This document shows positions 19,331-29,053 of a stretch of DNA of 64,000 nucleotides, piece after piece; within the stretch, counting starts at the first letter, position 1; each line of letters starts with the position of its first letter. The stretch lies in contig NZ_CAJYDW010000019.1 in assembly GCF_913774235.1 (NCBI RefSeq), forward strand, positions 186,001-250,000, read 5' to 3'. The translations under genes were made by a program, and so were the position numbers. Origin of the DNA: an uncultured Pseudomonas sp. (lineage in GTDB: Bacteria > Pseudomonadota > Gammaproteobacteria > Pseudomonadales > Pseudomonadaceae). Below the pieces are notes generated by a model that saw only the letters and a program-made list of their open reading frames with translations, made no database searches and was not told the origin of the DNA.

Positions 19331-21670
19331 ATGGCCGTGGCCGCCGCCCAGGGTTTTCTGCTGACACGCCTCTGGCGCGAGACTCCAACCGGAACGGAAT
19401 TGGTGTTCTGGTTCGCCACCGACGCAGGGCCGCGGCAGCTGCGGATACCGGCCCAACAGGCGGTAGCCTTCGCCCCCGCGGAGCGACGAGCGGACATCGA
19501 ACGTCTGCTACCGGCCGGGGTGGAGCTGCGCGAGTTGGCGTTGCAGGACTTCCACCGGCGCCCCGTCCTGGGGCTCTATGCGCCGCGTCATCGCACCCTG
19601 CGTGACCTGGAGCAGCGGCTCACGGCGGCGGGCATCGAGGTCTACGAGGCCGACATCGCCCCGGCTGATCGCTTCCTCATGGAGCGTTTCATCACTGCGC
19701 CGGTCCAGCTGCCGGACGGCGAGTCCGCGCCGCTGCGGCCCGCGCCCGACTACCGTCCGCAGCTGCGTACCCTGTCGCTGGACATCGAGACCAGCGAGCG
19801 CGGCGAGCTCTACAGCATCGGCCTGCACGGCTGCGGCCAGCGCCAGGTGTACATGCTCGGCCCGCCTACCGGGGAAGAGGCGGCGGTGGACTTCGACCTG
19901 GAATACGTCGCCGACCGCGCCACCTTGCTGGAACGCCTCAACGCCTGGCTGGCGCGCCATGATCCCGACGTCATCATCGGTTGGAGCGTGCTGCAGTTCG
20001 ACATCCGCGTGCTCCACGAGCATGCCCGCAAGCTGGGTGTGACCTTGCACCTGGGCCGGGGGACGCCCGAGGACGATCGCTACGAAGCCGGCGGTCAGGG
20101 GCGGCCGTTCTCCGCTCTGCTGGCCGGGCGGCCGATCATCGATGGGGTGGAGGCGCTCAAGTCGGCGACCTGGGTGTTTCCCTCCTACAGCCTGGAGAAC
20201 GTCTCGCGCAGCCTGCTGGGCGACGGCAAGGCCATCGACAATCCCCACGACCGCATGGCCTCCATCAACCGGATGTTCGCCAGCGAGAAGAGTGCCCTGG
20301 CGCGCTACAACCTGGTGGACTGCGAACTGGTCACGCGCATCTTCGCCAAGACCGAGTTGCTGCGTTTCCTCCTGGAGCGGGCCAGCGTGACCGGCCTGCC
20401 GCTGGAGCGCCATGGCGCCTCCATCGCCGCCTTCTACCACCTCTATCTTCCATTGATGCACCGCCAGGGCTTCGTTGCACCCAACCTCGGCGCCCAGCCG
20501 CCCGAGGCCAGTCCCGGCGGCTTCGTCATGGATTCCCGGCCGGGGCTCTACGATTCGGTGCTGGTGCTGGACTACAAGAGCCTCTATCCCTCGCTGATCC
20601 GCACCTTTCTCATCGACCCGGTGGGGCTGGTGGAGGGCCTGGCGCTGCCCGAGGCCGAGACGGTTCCCGGCTTTCGCGGCGCCCGTTTCCATCGCACCCG
20701 GCATTGCCTGCCGGAGATGGTGGCGCGGGTCTGGGAGGGGCGTGACGCCGCCAAGCGCGCCGGCAACGCACCCCTGGCCCAGGCGCTGAAGATCATCATG
20801 AACAGCTTCTACGGGGTGCTGGGCACGCCGCACTGCCGCTTCTTCGATCATCGCCTGGCCTCGTCCATCACCCTGCGCGGCCATGCGGTGATGCACCGTA
20901 CCCGCGAATTGATCGAGGCGCGCGGCCACCAGGTGATCTATGGCGACACCGACTCCACCTTCGTCTGGCTCGGCCACGCCCATGAGGAAGCCGACGCCGA
21001 GCGCATCGGCCGCGAGCTGGTGGCGGCGGTCAACGCCCACTGGCGTGATCACCTGCAGGCCGAGCTGGGGCTGGAAAGCCACCTTGAGCTGCAATACGAG
21101 ACCCACTTCGCCCGTTTTCTCATGCCCACCATCCGCGGCGCGGAGGAAGGCAGCAAGAAGAGATACGCCGGGCTCCGGCCCGGCGCGGACGGCCAGCCGG
21201 AACTGGTGTTCAAGGGCCTGGAGACGGTGCGCAGCGACTGGTCGCCCCTGGCCCAGCGCTTCCAGCGCGAACTGTACCTGCGTGTCTTCACCGGTGCGCC
21301 CCATGCCGACTATGTACGGGACTTCGTCGCCCGTACCCGCGCGGGTGAGTTCGACGACCTGCTGGTCTATCGCAAGCGCCTGCGTCGGCCGCTGGAGGAA
21401 TACCAGAGCAACCTCTCGCCCCAGGTGCGCGCCGCGCGGCTGGTGGAAGCGGAAAACGCTCGCCTCGGCCGCCGCAGCCAGTTCCGCCGCGGCGGCTGGA
21501 TCAGCTACCTGATCACCACCGCTGGCGCCGAACCGGTCGAGCTACCCCATGCGCCACCGGACTACGACCACTACATGGAGCGCCAGCTGGCGCCGGTGGC
21601 CGATGCCATCTTGCCCTTCGTCGGTGATCGCTTCGACCGGCTGCTGGATCGGCAACTGGGGTTGTTTTGA
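19331..21670 (+). CDS. polB: DNA polymerase II (family B)
   Basis: The ATG at 19331 with GAGGAG just upstream gives 779 residues, close to E. coli Pol II (783). The proofreading exonuclease is marked by SLDIETS at residue 149-155, then IIGWSVLQFD. Polymerase motifs follow: DYKSLYPSLI from residue 414, KIIMNSFYGVLGTP, and YGDTDSTFVW from residue 537 with the two catalytic Asp. Pol II restarts stalled forks and bypasses lesions and is often part of the SOS response; I did not find a clear LexA box in the 200 bases upstream. It appears to be a single-gene unit. Confidence 0.95.
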   Translation: MAVAAAQGFLLTRLWRETPTGTELVFWFATDAGPRQLRIPAQQAVAFAPAERRADIERLLPAGVELRELALQDFHRRPVLGLYAPRHRTLRDLEQRLTAAGIEVYEADIAPADRFLMERFITAPVQLPDGESAPLRPAPDYRPQLRTLSLDIETSERGELYSIGLHGCGQRQVYMLGPPTGEEAAVDFDLEYVADRATLLERLNAWLARHDPDVIIGWSVLQFDIRVLHEHARKLGVTLHLGRGTPEDDRYEAGGQGRPFSALLAGRPIIDGVEALKSATWVFPSYSLENVSRSLLGDGKAIDNPHDRMASINRMFASEKSALARYNLVDCELVTRIFAKTELLRFLLERASVTGLPLERHGASIAAFYHLYLPLMHRQGFVAPNLGAQPPEASPGGFVMDSRPGLYDSVLVLDYKSLYPSLIRTFLIDPVGLVEGLALPEAETVPGFRGARFHRTRHCLPEMVARVWEGRDAAKRAGNAPLAQALKIIMNSFYGVLGTPHCRFFDHRLASSITLRGHAVMHRTRELIEARGHQVIYGDTDSTFVWLGHAHEEADAERIGRELVAAVNAHWRDHLQAELGLESHLELQYETHFARFLMPTIRGAEEGSKKRYAGLRPGADGQPELVFKGLETVRSDWSPLAQRFQRELYLRVFTGAPHADYVRDFVARTRAGEFDDLLVYRKRLRRPLEEYQSNLSPQVRAARLVEAENARLGRRSQFRRGGWISYLITTAGAEPVELPHAPPDYDHYMERQLAPVADAILPFVGDRFDRLLDRQLGLF

Positions 21671-21716
21671 TGGGAGAGGCGGTCCGGTGCAGGTGGGCGG
21701 GTCTCGCGTGGGGTCT

Positions 21717-21844
21717 ATCGCGGCCATGCCGGTGCGCCGTAGCGACCGCTCCTACAGCCTGTAGGAGCAACTGTCTTATCGCGGCCATGGGCCGCTCCTA
21801 CGGTAGCTTCCGTGCCTGTAGGAGCGGCCCATGGCCGCGATAAG
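21717..21844. repeat. REP cluster downstream of polB
   Basis: A perfect 26-base inverted REP pair (21775-21800 and 21819-21844) follows a degenerate pair (21717-21764). The remainder of the 548-base gap 21671-22218 holds a perfect palindrome CTCTCCCGCC...GGCGGGAGAG at 21961-21980 and a possible promoter near 22115. I see no gene in it. Confidence 0.9.
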
Positions 21845-21960
21845 CCAAGGAGTGCGGAGCGGCCGCATCGGCGGAACGCTATGACCGCGATGAGCCTTGC
21901 ATAGGGTGGCTGACGGCGCAGCCTCATCCACCAGCTTCGCGCCGGGACTAACCGACTACC

Positions 21961-21980
21961 CTCTCCCGCCGGCGGGAGAG
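21961..21980. repeat. CCTCTCCC palindrome
   Basis: CTCTCCCGCC and GGCGGGAGAG form a perfect 20-base palindrome. The same CCCTCTCCC/GGGAGAGGG family occurs at 28572, 28750, 50512 and 50662. Confidence 0.8.
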
Positions 21981-22114
21981 AGGACTATCCGGCGTCGGGC
22001 CGCACGCTTCGCCCGCACTCGCGAGTGCTCCGTCAGTCCTATTCCGCGGAGGGTTAAACGTCGGCTGGGTCGCCTCTCTGCAGGATGATGCCGGCCCTCC
22101 CGGCGAGCCCTCGT

Positions 22115-22120
22115 TATACT
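22115..22120 (+). promoter_or_regulatory. Possible -10 element upstream of the CheB-CheR kinase
   Basis: TATACT differs from the sigma-70 consensus -10 by one base and lies about 100 bases before the ATG. No good -35 is seen 17 bases upstream, so this is weak. Confidence 0.3.
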
Positions 22121-22218
22121 GAGCGGCTTGGCGTCGTTTCCGTGCGAAAAGGATGGACGACCTGGCCGCGGCGCTCGTGGCAACCACGAATTCTCATGGA
22201 TTTTCAGACGGCGGATAG

Positions 22219-25200
22219 ATGAGCAACCAGGCGGATGTGGCCAAACCCAACGACTCCAGGCACCTGACCCCGAGCGACCTGCCGTTTCCGGTGGTGGGCA
22301 TCGGTGCCTCCGCTGGCGGTATCCAGGCCCTGCTGCGCTTCTTCGAGGCCCTGCCGGCGGATTGTGGCCTGACCTTCGTGGTGGTGATGCATCTGTCGCC
22401 CGAGCACCAGAGCAATCTCGACCGAATCCTGCAGCGCGCGACCCGCCTGCCGGTACGGCAAGTCACCCAGCCGGTACCCATCCAGGCCGAGCACGTCTAT
22501 GTGATTCCGCCCGGCGCCGACCTGACCATGAACGATGGCTATCTGCGCCTGAGTCCGGCGGAGCGGCCCCAGGGCGATCACGTAGCGGTGGACCTGTTCT
22601 TCCGCGCCCTGGCCGAGGTGCACAAGACCCGCGCCATCGCCATCGTCCTCTCCGGCAACGGCGCCGACGGCTCGGTAGGCCTCGGTCGGGTCAAGGAGCA
22701 GGGCGGGGTGACCCTGGCCCAGGCGCCGGAAGACGCCGAGTTCGATTCCATGCCCAGTAGCGCCATCGCCGCCGGGGTGGTGGACTTCGTGCTGCCGGTG
22801 GTAGAGATGCCGCAGAAGCTGCTGGAGCTGGCCACGACCCTCAGCACCCTCAACCAAGGCGAGCTGCGCCAGCTGGACCTGGAGTCGCGAGTGCCGGGGC
22901 CGTCGAGCAAGGCCATGCAACTGGCGCTGCGCGACATCCTCACCCTGTTGCGCACCCGCACCGGACACAACTTCAAGCAGTACAAGACCGCCACGGTGCT
23001 GCGCCGGGTGGAGCGGCGCATGCAGGTCAACGCCATCGCCGACATGCCCGCCTACGCCGGCTTTCTCCATGACCATCCCGAGGAAACCCCGGCGCTGCTC
23101 AAGGACATGCTCATCGGCGTGACCAACTTCTTCCGCGACCGTGAAGCCTTCGAAGCCCTGGAGCGCTATGTCATCCCGGAGTTGTTCGAGCACCTGCCGG
23201 GCAACGAAGACGACCAGGAGCTGCGCATTTGGAGCGCGGCCTGCTCCAGTGGCGAAGAGGCCTACTCCCTGGCCATGTTGCTGACCGAGCAGGCCGAGCT
23301 GTGCCAGTCCGGCGCGCGGTTGCAGGTGTTCGCCACCGATCTCGACGAGCAGGCCCTGGCGCTGGCTCGCCATGGCGTCTATCCCGGTTCCATCGTCACC
23401 GACGTCGCCCCCGCCCGGCTTCGTCAGCACCTGCTCAAGGAGCAGAACCAGTACCGGGTGAAGAAGGAGCTGCGCGAGAAGGTGCTGTTCGCCCAGCACA
23501 ACCTGCTCAGCGATCCACCGTTTTCCCGCCTCGACCTCATCAGCTGCCGCAACCTGCTGATCTACCTGGATCGCGAGGTGCAGGCCGAGATCCTGCACAC
23601 CTTCCACTTCGCCCTCAAGCCGGGTGGCTACCTGTTCCTCGGCAGCTCCGAGTCGGCCGACGTGCAGAGCAGCCTGTTCGCCACGGTGGACAAGAAGAAC
23701 CGCATCTACCGCGCCAAGCACACCACCAGCGTGGGCCGCCCGACGCCCATGCTCAACCTCAACCCGGGGATCCACAGCGTGCGCCTGCCACCGCACCAGG
23801 TGGGCCGGCGCAAGAAGGTATCCTTCGCCGAGGTGCACCAGCGGGTACTGGAGCAGTACGCTCCGCCGAGCATTATCGTCGACCGCGAATCCAACATCGT
23901 GCACCTGTCCGAGCGGGCCGGGCGCTTCCTGCGCTACGTCGGCGGCGAGCCCAGCTACAACCTGCCGGCGCTGGTGCTCGAGGAGCTGCGCCTGGAGCTG
24001 CGTACCGCGCTGTTCCAGGCGCTGCAGAGCAACAAGAGCGTCGAGGCGCGCCGCGTGCACATCCAGCGCGACGAGCGCAGCTACTACATCAACATGGTGG
24101 TACGGCCCTTCCGCGACAGCGACACCAGCACCGACTACCTGCTGGTGCTGTTCGACGAAGTCGAAGACGTCATGAGCACCGATTCCACCAGTGACCACAC
24201 CGAGGCCAAGGACAGCGTCCTCACCCAGCTGGAAGCCGAGTTGCAGCGCACCAAGGAGCAGTTGCAGCTGACCATCGAGCAATCCGAGACCTCCACCGAA
24301 GAACTCAAGGCCTCCAACGAGGAATTGCAGGCGATCAACGAGGAATTGCGCTCGGCCACCGAGGAGCTGGAGACCAGCAAGGAAGAGTTGCAATCGATCA
24401 ACGAAGAGCTGATCACCGTCAACTACGAGCTGAAATCCAAGATCGAGGAAACCGGCAAGATCAACGACGATCTGCAGAACCTCATCACCTCCACCGACAT
24501 CGCCACGGTGTTCGTTGATCGCGGCATGCGCATCAAGAGATTCACCCCGCGCGCCGCCAGCATCTTCAACATCATCGTCAGCGACACCGGGCGGTCGCTG
24601 CTGGACATCACTCACCGGCTGGACTACCCGGAACTGGCCGCCGATGCCAACCAGGTGTTCGAATCCCTCGGGCTGATCGAGCGTGAAGTGCGCAGCCACG
24701 ACGAGCACTGGTACCTGGCGCGGCTGCTGCCCTACCGCACCGCCGAGGATCGCATCGAGGGCGCGGTGCTGACCTTCATCGACGTCACCGAGCGGCGCCT
24801 GGCCCAGGATCGCGCCCGCGCCGGCGAGGAGAACATGCGCCTGGTGGCGCAGAACATCCAGGACTACGCCATCGTCACCCTGGACGCCGCCGGCATCATC
24901 AACAGCTGGAACGGCGGCGCCACCCGGCTGTTCGGCTACAGCGAGCGCGAGGCCCTGGGCCAGCCGGTGGAGCTGATCTTCACCCCGGAAGACGTCGCCG
25001 CCCAGGTGCCGGAAGCGGAAATGCGCCAGGCCGACGAGCACGGCGCGGCCCAGGACGAGCGCTGGCTGAGGCGCAAGGACGGCAGTCGCCTGTATTGCAC
25101 CGGGGTACTCAGCCGCATGAGCAATGCCTCCGGCGGGCGGGGCTACGCCAAGATCGCCCGCGACGCCACCGCTGACCACGTGCGTTCCAGCGAGGCGGCC

Positions 25201-26337
25201 ACCCAGCAGGCCCAGCAGCGCGCCCTGGGGCAGCTCAAGGACGAGTTCTTCGCGGTGATGTCCCATGAGCTCAAGCACCCGCTCAATCTGATCCAGCTCA
25301 ACAGCGAGCTGCTGACCCGCTCCCCGGTGCTGCGCGACGTGCCCCTGGCGCGCCGGGCCACCGAGGCCATCCAGCGCGCGGTACGCAGCCAGGCGCAGAT
25401 CATCGACGACCTGCTGGACCTGTCGCGCATCCGCACCGGCAAGCTCAAGCTGGAGCGGCAGAGCCTGGACCTGGCCCAGCAGTTGCGCGAGATCGCCGAG
25501 GTGGTCAGGCCGCTCGCGGGGGAGGTCGAGGTCAGCTGCGTGCAGTTGCCCAAGACCCCGCTGTATGTCCGGGCGGACGCCACCCGCATCGGCCAGATCG
25601 TCTGGAACCTGCTCAACAACGCCATCAAGTTCACTCCGGCCGGTGGCCAGGTGGAGATCGCCCTGGGGGTGGACGGCGAGGACGCACGGCTGGACGTCAG
25701 GGATACCGGCCAGGGCATAGCTCCCGACTTCCTGCCGCGGGTGTTCGAGATGTTCGGCCAGGCGGAAATGAAATATACCGCGCGCGCCCAGCACGGTCTG
25801 GGCATAGGGCTGGCGCTGGTCAAGCAACTGGTGGAGGCCCACGGCGGGCGCATCGAGGCCCATTCCGCGGGGCTCGGCCAGGGTGCCCAGTTCAGCGTCT
25901 GGCTGCCGTTGTGCCAGGGCGAGCGGCCCTGCGCGGCGGAGCCCCGTACCGACGGCCGCTCCGTGGCCGGGCTGCGGGTGCTACTGGTGGACGACTCTCC
26001 CGACATCGTCGAGACCCTGCAACTGCTGCTGGAGGAAGAAGGCGTGGCGGTCACCGCGGCCACCGAATCCCGCGGCGGCCTGGCGCTGGCCCAGGCCCAG
26101 GACTTCGACGTCATCCTCTCCGACATCGGTATGCCGGAAATGGACGGCCATGAATTCCTGCGCCAGATCCGCAGCGGCGACCGCAACGTCGGCACCCCGG
26201 CGGTGGCGCTGTCCGGCTATGGCTCGCGGCTGGATGTCGACAAGGCGCGGGCGGCGGGCTTCGCCCGGCACCTGAACAAGCCGGTCAGCTTCGAGGCGCT
26301 GATCGCCGTGCTGCACGAATTGCGGGCGTCCGGCTGA
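22219..26337 (+). CDS. CheB-CheR-PAS hybrid sensor histidine kinase with receiver domain
   Basis: This 1372-residue fusion carries, in order: a CheB methylesterase domain with Ser31 (GIGASAGG), His58 (VVMHLS) and Asp150 (GNGADGS); a CheR methyltransferase (about 225-490, WSAACSSGEEAYSLA and DLISCRNLLIYL); a PAS-like segment; a coiled coil of ELxxxNEEL repeats (about 665-755); two PAS domains (about 760-980); a HisKA domain with His1016 (MSHELKHPL); a HATPase (NLLNNAIKFTPAGG); and a receiver with Asp1302 (ILSDIGMPEMDG). No transmembrane segment is visible, so it is cytosolic. Such fusions link a chemotaxis-type methylation cycle to phosphorelay; input and output partners are unknown. Confidence 0.95.
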   Translation: MSNQADVAKPNDSRHLTPSDLPFPVVGIGASAGGIQALLRFFEALPADCGLTFVVVMHLSPEHQSNLDRILQRATRLPVRQVTQPVPIQAEHVYVIPPGADLTMNDGYLRLSPAERPQGDHVAVDLFFRALAEVHKTRAIAIVLSGNGADGSVGLGRVKEQGGVTLAQAPEDAEFDSMPSSAIAAGVVDFVLPVVEMPQKLLELATTLSTLNQGELRQLDLESRVPGPSSKAMQLALRDILTLLRTRTGHNFKQYKTATVLRRVERRMQVNAIADMPAYAGFLHDHPEETPALLKDMLIGVTNFFRDREAFEALERYVIPELFEHLPGNEDDQELRIWSAACSSGEEAYSLAMLLTEQAELCQSGARLQVFATDLDEQALALARHGVYPGSIVTDVAPARLRQHLLKEQNQYRVKKELREKVLFAQHNLLSDPPFSRLDLISCRNLLIYLDREVQAEILHTFHFALKPGGYLFLGSSESADVQSSLFATVDKKNRIYRAKHTTSVGRPTPMLNLNPGIHSVRLPPHQVGRRKKVSFAEVHQRVLEQYAPPSIIVDRESNIVHLSERAGRFLRYVGGEPSYNLPALVLEELRLELRTALFQALQSNKSVEARRVHIQRDERSYYINMVVRPFRDSDTSTDYLLVLFDEVEDVMSTDSTSDHTEAKDSVLTQLEAELQRTKEQLQLTIEQSETSTEELKASNEELQAINEELRSATEELETSKEELQSINEELITVNYELKSKIEETGKINDDLQNLITSTDIATVFVDRGMRIKRFTPRAASIFNIIVSDTGRSLLDITHRLDYPELAADANQVFESLGLIEREVRSHDEHWYLARLLPYRTAEDRIEGAVLTFIDVTERRLAQDRARAGEENMRLVAQNIQDYAIVTLDAAGIINSWNGGATRLFGYSEREALGQPVELIFTPEDVAAQVPEAEMRQADEHGAAQDERWLRRKDGSRLYCTGVLSRMSNASGGRGYAKIARDATADHVRSSEAATQQAQQRALGQLKDEFFAVMSHELKHPLNLIQLNSELLTRSPVLRDVPLARRATEAIQRAVRSQAQIIDDLLDLSRIRTGKLKLERQSLDLAQQLREIAEVVRPLAGEVEVSCVQLPKTPLYVRADATRIGQIVWNLLNNAIKFTPAGGQVEIALGVDGEDARLDVRDTGQGIAPDFLPRVFEMFGQAEMKYTARAQHGLGIGLALVKQLVEAHGGRIEAHSAGLGQGAQFSVWLPLCQGERPCAAEPRTDGRSVAGLRVLLVDDSPDIVETLQLLLEEEGVAVTAATESRGGLALAQAQDFDVILSDIGMPEMDGHEFLRQIRSGDRNVGTPAVALSGYGSRLDVDKARAAGFARHLNKPVSFEALIAVLHELRASG

Positions 26338-26399
26338 AGCCGGAGCGCTGCGCGGGTGGTGACATAGTCAGACGATTCACGGCACACTCGGCTCCAGCC

Positions 26400-26430
26400 G
26401 GGGCGCCGACCCATCCGGGTCGGACGCCCC
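26400..26430. other. Strong hairpin upstream of the dienelactone hydrolase gene
   Basis: GGGGCG pairs with CGCCCC and CCGACCC with GGGTCGG, with a single bulged A and a 4-base loop. There is no T run on the plus strand. It ends 24 bases before the ATG at 26455 and could affect read-through from the kinase gene or mRNA stability. Confidence 0.6.
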
Positions 26431-26454
26431 GATTCCCGCCAGAGGAGCACCGCG

Positions 26455-27345
26455 ATGACCCGCCTCACCGCCAAGGATTTCTCGCCCGAACTGCTCGAAC
26501 TCTACGACTTCTACGTCCATGGCCGCATCAGCCGGCGCGACTTCCTCGACCGCGCCGGCGCCTGCGCCGCGGTACTGGGGCTGTCGGCCACCGGGGTGCT
26601 GGCGGCGTTGAGCCCCAACTACGCCCTGGCTACCCAGGTGGAATTCACCGATCCGGACATCGTCGCCGAATACGTCTACTACCCCTCGCCCCAGGGCCAT
26701 GGGCGGGTGCGCGGCTACCTGGTGCGGCCGGCCAAAGCCAGCGGCAAGGTGCCGGCGGTGGTGGTGGTGCACGAGAATCGTGGGCTCAATCCCTATATCG
26801 AGGACGTCGCCCGGCGCCTGGCCAAGGCCGGCTACCTGGCTCTGGCACCGGATGGCCTGACGTCGATGGGCGGCTATCCCGGCAATGACGACAAGGGTCG
26901 CGAGCTGCAGCAGCAGGTCGATCCCGCGAAGTTGATGAACGACTTCTTCGCCGCGGTGGAAACCCTGATGAGTCATGAATTCAGCACCGGCAAGGTCGGC
27001 ATCACCGGCTTCTGCTATGGCGGCGGGGTGGCCAATGCCGCCGCCGTGGCCTATCCCGAACTGGCCGCGGCGGTACCCTTCTACGGCCGCCAGCCGCGTG
27101 TGGAGGAGGTGGCGCAGATCAAGGCGCCGCTGCTGATCCACTACGCCGAGAACGATCCGCGCATCAACGAAGGCGCCGCCGCCTACGAAGCCGCGCTCAA
27201 GGCCCAGGGCAAGACCTTCGAGGTGCAGCGCTATCCGGGCACCACCCACGGCTTCCACAATGATTCCACGCCGCGCTACGACGAAGCCGCGGCCAAGCTG
27301 GCCTGGGAACGTACCCTGGGCTGGTTCGGGCGTTACCTCGCCTGA
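26455..27345 (+). CDS. Secreted dienelactone-hydrolase-family protein with Tat-type signal
   Basis: This 296-residue alpha/beta hydrolase has an N-terminal SRRDFLDRAGA motif near residue 25 followed by a hydrophobic stretch, the pattern of a twin-arginine export signal. The catalytic triad of dienelactone hydrolases is visible: Cys in GFCYGGG, Asp in YAENDPRINEG and His in TTHGFH. AGAGGAG precedes the ATG. YghX-type enzymes of this sort are periplasmic and their substrate is not settled. The prpF-like gene follows after 17 bases, so the two are probably one unit. Confidence 0.88.
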   Translation: MTRLTAKDFSPELLELYDFYVHGRISRRDFLDRAGACAAVLGLSATGVLAALSPNYALATQVEFTDPDIVAEYVYYPSPQGHGRVRGYLVRPAKASGKVPAVVVVHENRGLNPYIEDVARRLAKAGYLALAPDGLTSMGGYPGNDDKGRELQQQVDPAKLMNDFFAAVETLMSHEFSTGKVGITGFCYGGGVANAAAVAYPELAAAVPFYGRQPRVEEVAQIKAPLLIHYAENDPRINEGAAAYEAALKAQGKTFEVQRYPGTTHGFHNDSTPRYDEAAAKLAWERTLGWFGRYLA

Positions 27346-27362
27346 CATCGACGGAGAAGCCG

Positions 27363-28616
27363 ATGCCGCAACAGCGTATTCCCGCCGTCTATATGCGCGG
27401 CGGTTCCAGCAAGGGGGTGTTCTTCCATGCCCGCGACCTGCCACCTGCCGGCCCCGCTCGCGATGCCCTGTTGCTACGGGTGATCGGCAGTCCCGATCCC
27501 TATGGCAAACAGATCGACGGAATGGGCGGCGCCACCTCCAGCACCAGCAAGGTGGTAGTGATCGCCCCGTCCTGCCGCCCGGACTGCGACGTCGACTACC
27601 TGTTCGGCGCGCCGGCCATCGAGGCGCCGGTGATCGACTGGTCGGGCAATTGCGGCAATCTCAGCGCCGCCGTCGGCCCCTTCGCTATCAGCGAGGGCCT
27701 GGTCCAGGCCCCACGGGACGGTTTGGCCACGGTGCGCATCTGGCAGGCCAACCTCGGCAAGTGCATCCTCGCCCGGGTACCCATGGTGAACGGCGAGGTG
27801 CAGGAGGAGGGCGACTTCCGCTTCGACGGCGTGGCCTTCCCGGCCGCCGAAGTGGTGCTCGAATTCCTCGATCCGGCCGGCAGCGATGGCAGCGTGCTGC
27901 CTACCGGCCGAGTCCTCGACGAGCTGGAGGTCCCTGGCCTCGGCGTGGTCGCCGTGACGCTGCTCAACGCCGGCAATCCGACCATCTTCGCCCGCGCCGA
28001 GTCGCTCGGCCTCAAGGGTACCGAGACCCAGGCGCAGGTCAACGGCGATGCGGAATTGCTGCAGCGCCTGGAGCAGCTGCGGGCCGCCGGTGCCGTGGCC
28101 ATGGGCCTGGCCGCCAGCGCCGCCCAGGCCACCGCGGAGCGCCCGCACACGCCCAAGCTGTGCCTGATCGCCCCGCCGCAGACCTATCGGGTGGCCGGTG
28201 GCAAACAGCTGCAAGCGGACGAACTCGATCTCATCGCTCGCATGATCTCCATGGGCCAGTTGCACCATGCCATCCCCGGCACCGGTGCGGTCGCGGTGTC
28301 CGTAGCCGCGGCGTTGCCCGGTACCCTGGTCAACCAGCTGACCGGTGACCTCGCCGGCCGCCAGGTGCGCATCGGCCATACCGCCGGCGTCGTCACGGTC
28401 GGCGCCCAGGCCCGCGAGGTCGCGGGCAACTGGCAGGTGGAAAAGGCCATCATGAGCCGCAGCGCCCGGCGACTCATGGAAGGCTGGGTGCGGGTACCGG
28501 CGGGGGCTAGTGCGCTGCATGGGGCGCGCCCAACAAGACTGAAACCCTGCGCCCAGGCGCCCTCACCCCAGCCCTCTCCCAGGGGGAGAGGGGGCGGTCA
28601 AGTCCGGCGCCTGTGA
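27363..28616 (+). CDS. PrpF-family isomerase with a repeat-derived C-terminal tail
   Basis: This 417-residue protein belongs to the PrpF/4-oxalomesaconate tautomerase family with a diaminopimelate-epimerase-like fold. It begins IPAVYMRGGSSKGVFF and has GNCGNLSAAVGPFAI and GLAASAAQAT, all family hallmarks. PrpF isomerises 2-methylaconitate for the AcnD branch of the methylcitrate cycle, but prpB, prpC and acnD are not next to it here, so the substrate is open. Usual length is about 395-400. The last 30 or so residues after EGWVRVPAG are read through a CCCTCTCCC repeat (28572-28592), so the natural end seems lost. Confidence 0.85.
   Translation: MPQQRIPAVYMRGGSSKGVFFHARDLPPAGPARDALLLRVIGSPDPYGKQIDGMGGATSSTSKVVVIAPSCRPDCDVDYLFGAPAIEAPVIDWSGNCGNLSAAVGPFAISEGLVQAPRDGLATVRIWQANLGKCILARVPMVNGEVQEEGDFRFDGVAFPAAEVVLEFLDPAGSDGSVLPTGRVLDELEVPGLGVVAVTLLNAGNPTIFARAESLGLKGTETQAQVNGDAELLQRLEQLRAAGAVAMGLAASAAQATAERPHTPKLCLIAPPQTYRVAGGKQLQADELDLIARMISMGQLHHAIPGTGAVAVSVAAALPGTLVNQLTGDLAGRQVRIGHTAGVVTVGAQAREVAGNWQVEKAIMSRSARRLMEGWVRVPAGASALHGARPTRLKPCAQAPSPQPSPRGRGGGQVRRL
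28572..28592. repeat. CCCTCTCCC palindrome inside the prpF-like frame
   Basis: CCCTCTCCC and GGGAGAGGG around a 3-base loop, within the coding frame of the PrpF-like gene. Confidence 0.85.
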
Positions 28617-28640
28617 CGGCGACGGCGCAATCCTTCGGTC

Positions 28641-28975
28641 TTATCGCGGCCGTGGCGGTCCGCCGAGGCGGCCGCTCCTACGGGTGGAGGCTTGCTGGCT
28701 GATCGTGATGTTGCCGGCCTGAGGTCACCGAACGCCTGCTCGGATAGCCCCCTCTCCCCTCGGGAGAGGGTTGGGGTGAGGGTGCCCCCTCGCCACGAAG
28801 CCGCCAGTGGAAAAGGCTGCGCCGTTTTCCACGCTACGTGCTGTATCCGTAAAGCCGTTGTACAGCTGCTCCTAAAGGGAGTAGGGCTCTTGTCTTATCG
28901 CGGCCATGGCGGTCCGCCGATGCGGCCGCTCCTACAGTAGCTTCCGTGCCTGTAGGAGCGGCCCATGGCCGCGAT
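28641..28975. repeat. Mixed repeat cluster between the prpF-like gene and the hybrid kinase gene
   Basis: The 437-base gap 28617-29053 holds no gene. It contains a single REP (28641-28681), a CCCTCTCCC palindrome (28750-28771) with trailing GGTTGGGGTGAGGG, a GTGGAAAA palindrome (28807-28832), and a REP pair (about 28895-28935 and 28951-28975). Three unrelated palindromic families are stacked within 340 bases. Confidence 0.88.
28807..28832. repeat. GTGGAAAA palindrome
   Basis: Arms GTGGAAAA and TTTTCCAC; followed by GCTACG as in the copy at 50453. Confidence 0.8.
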
Positions 28976-29053
28976 CCGCACAGCGTCCTGCTGGATACAG
29001 GCAGCGTTGGGCCGCACTGCGCCCAGGGCCAACCGAGGGACGCCGTGGGTGCT

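Noticed and set aside
22204-25863. Very long open frame on the minus strand opposite the CheB-CheR kinase gene
   Set aside because: The plus-strand product has many clear domains over the whole region. High GC with third-position bias makes the opposite frame open by chance, and its translation is low-complexity with no motif.
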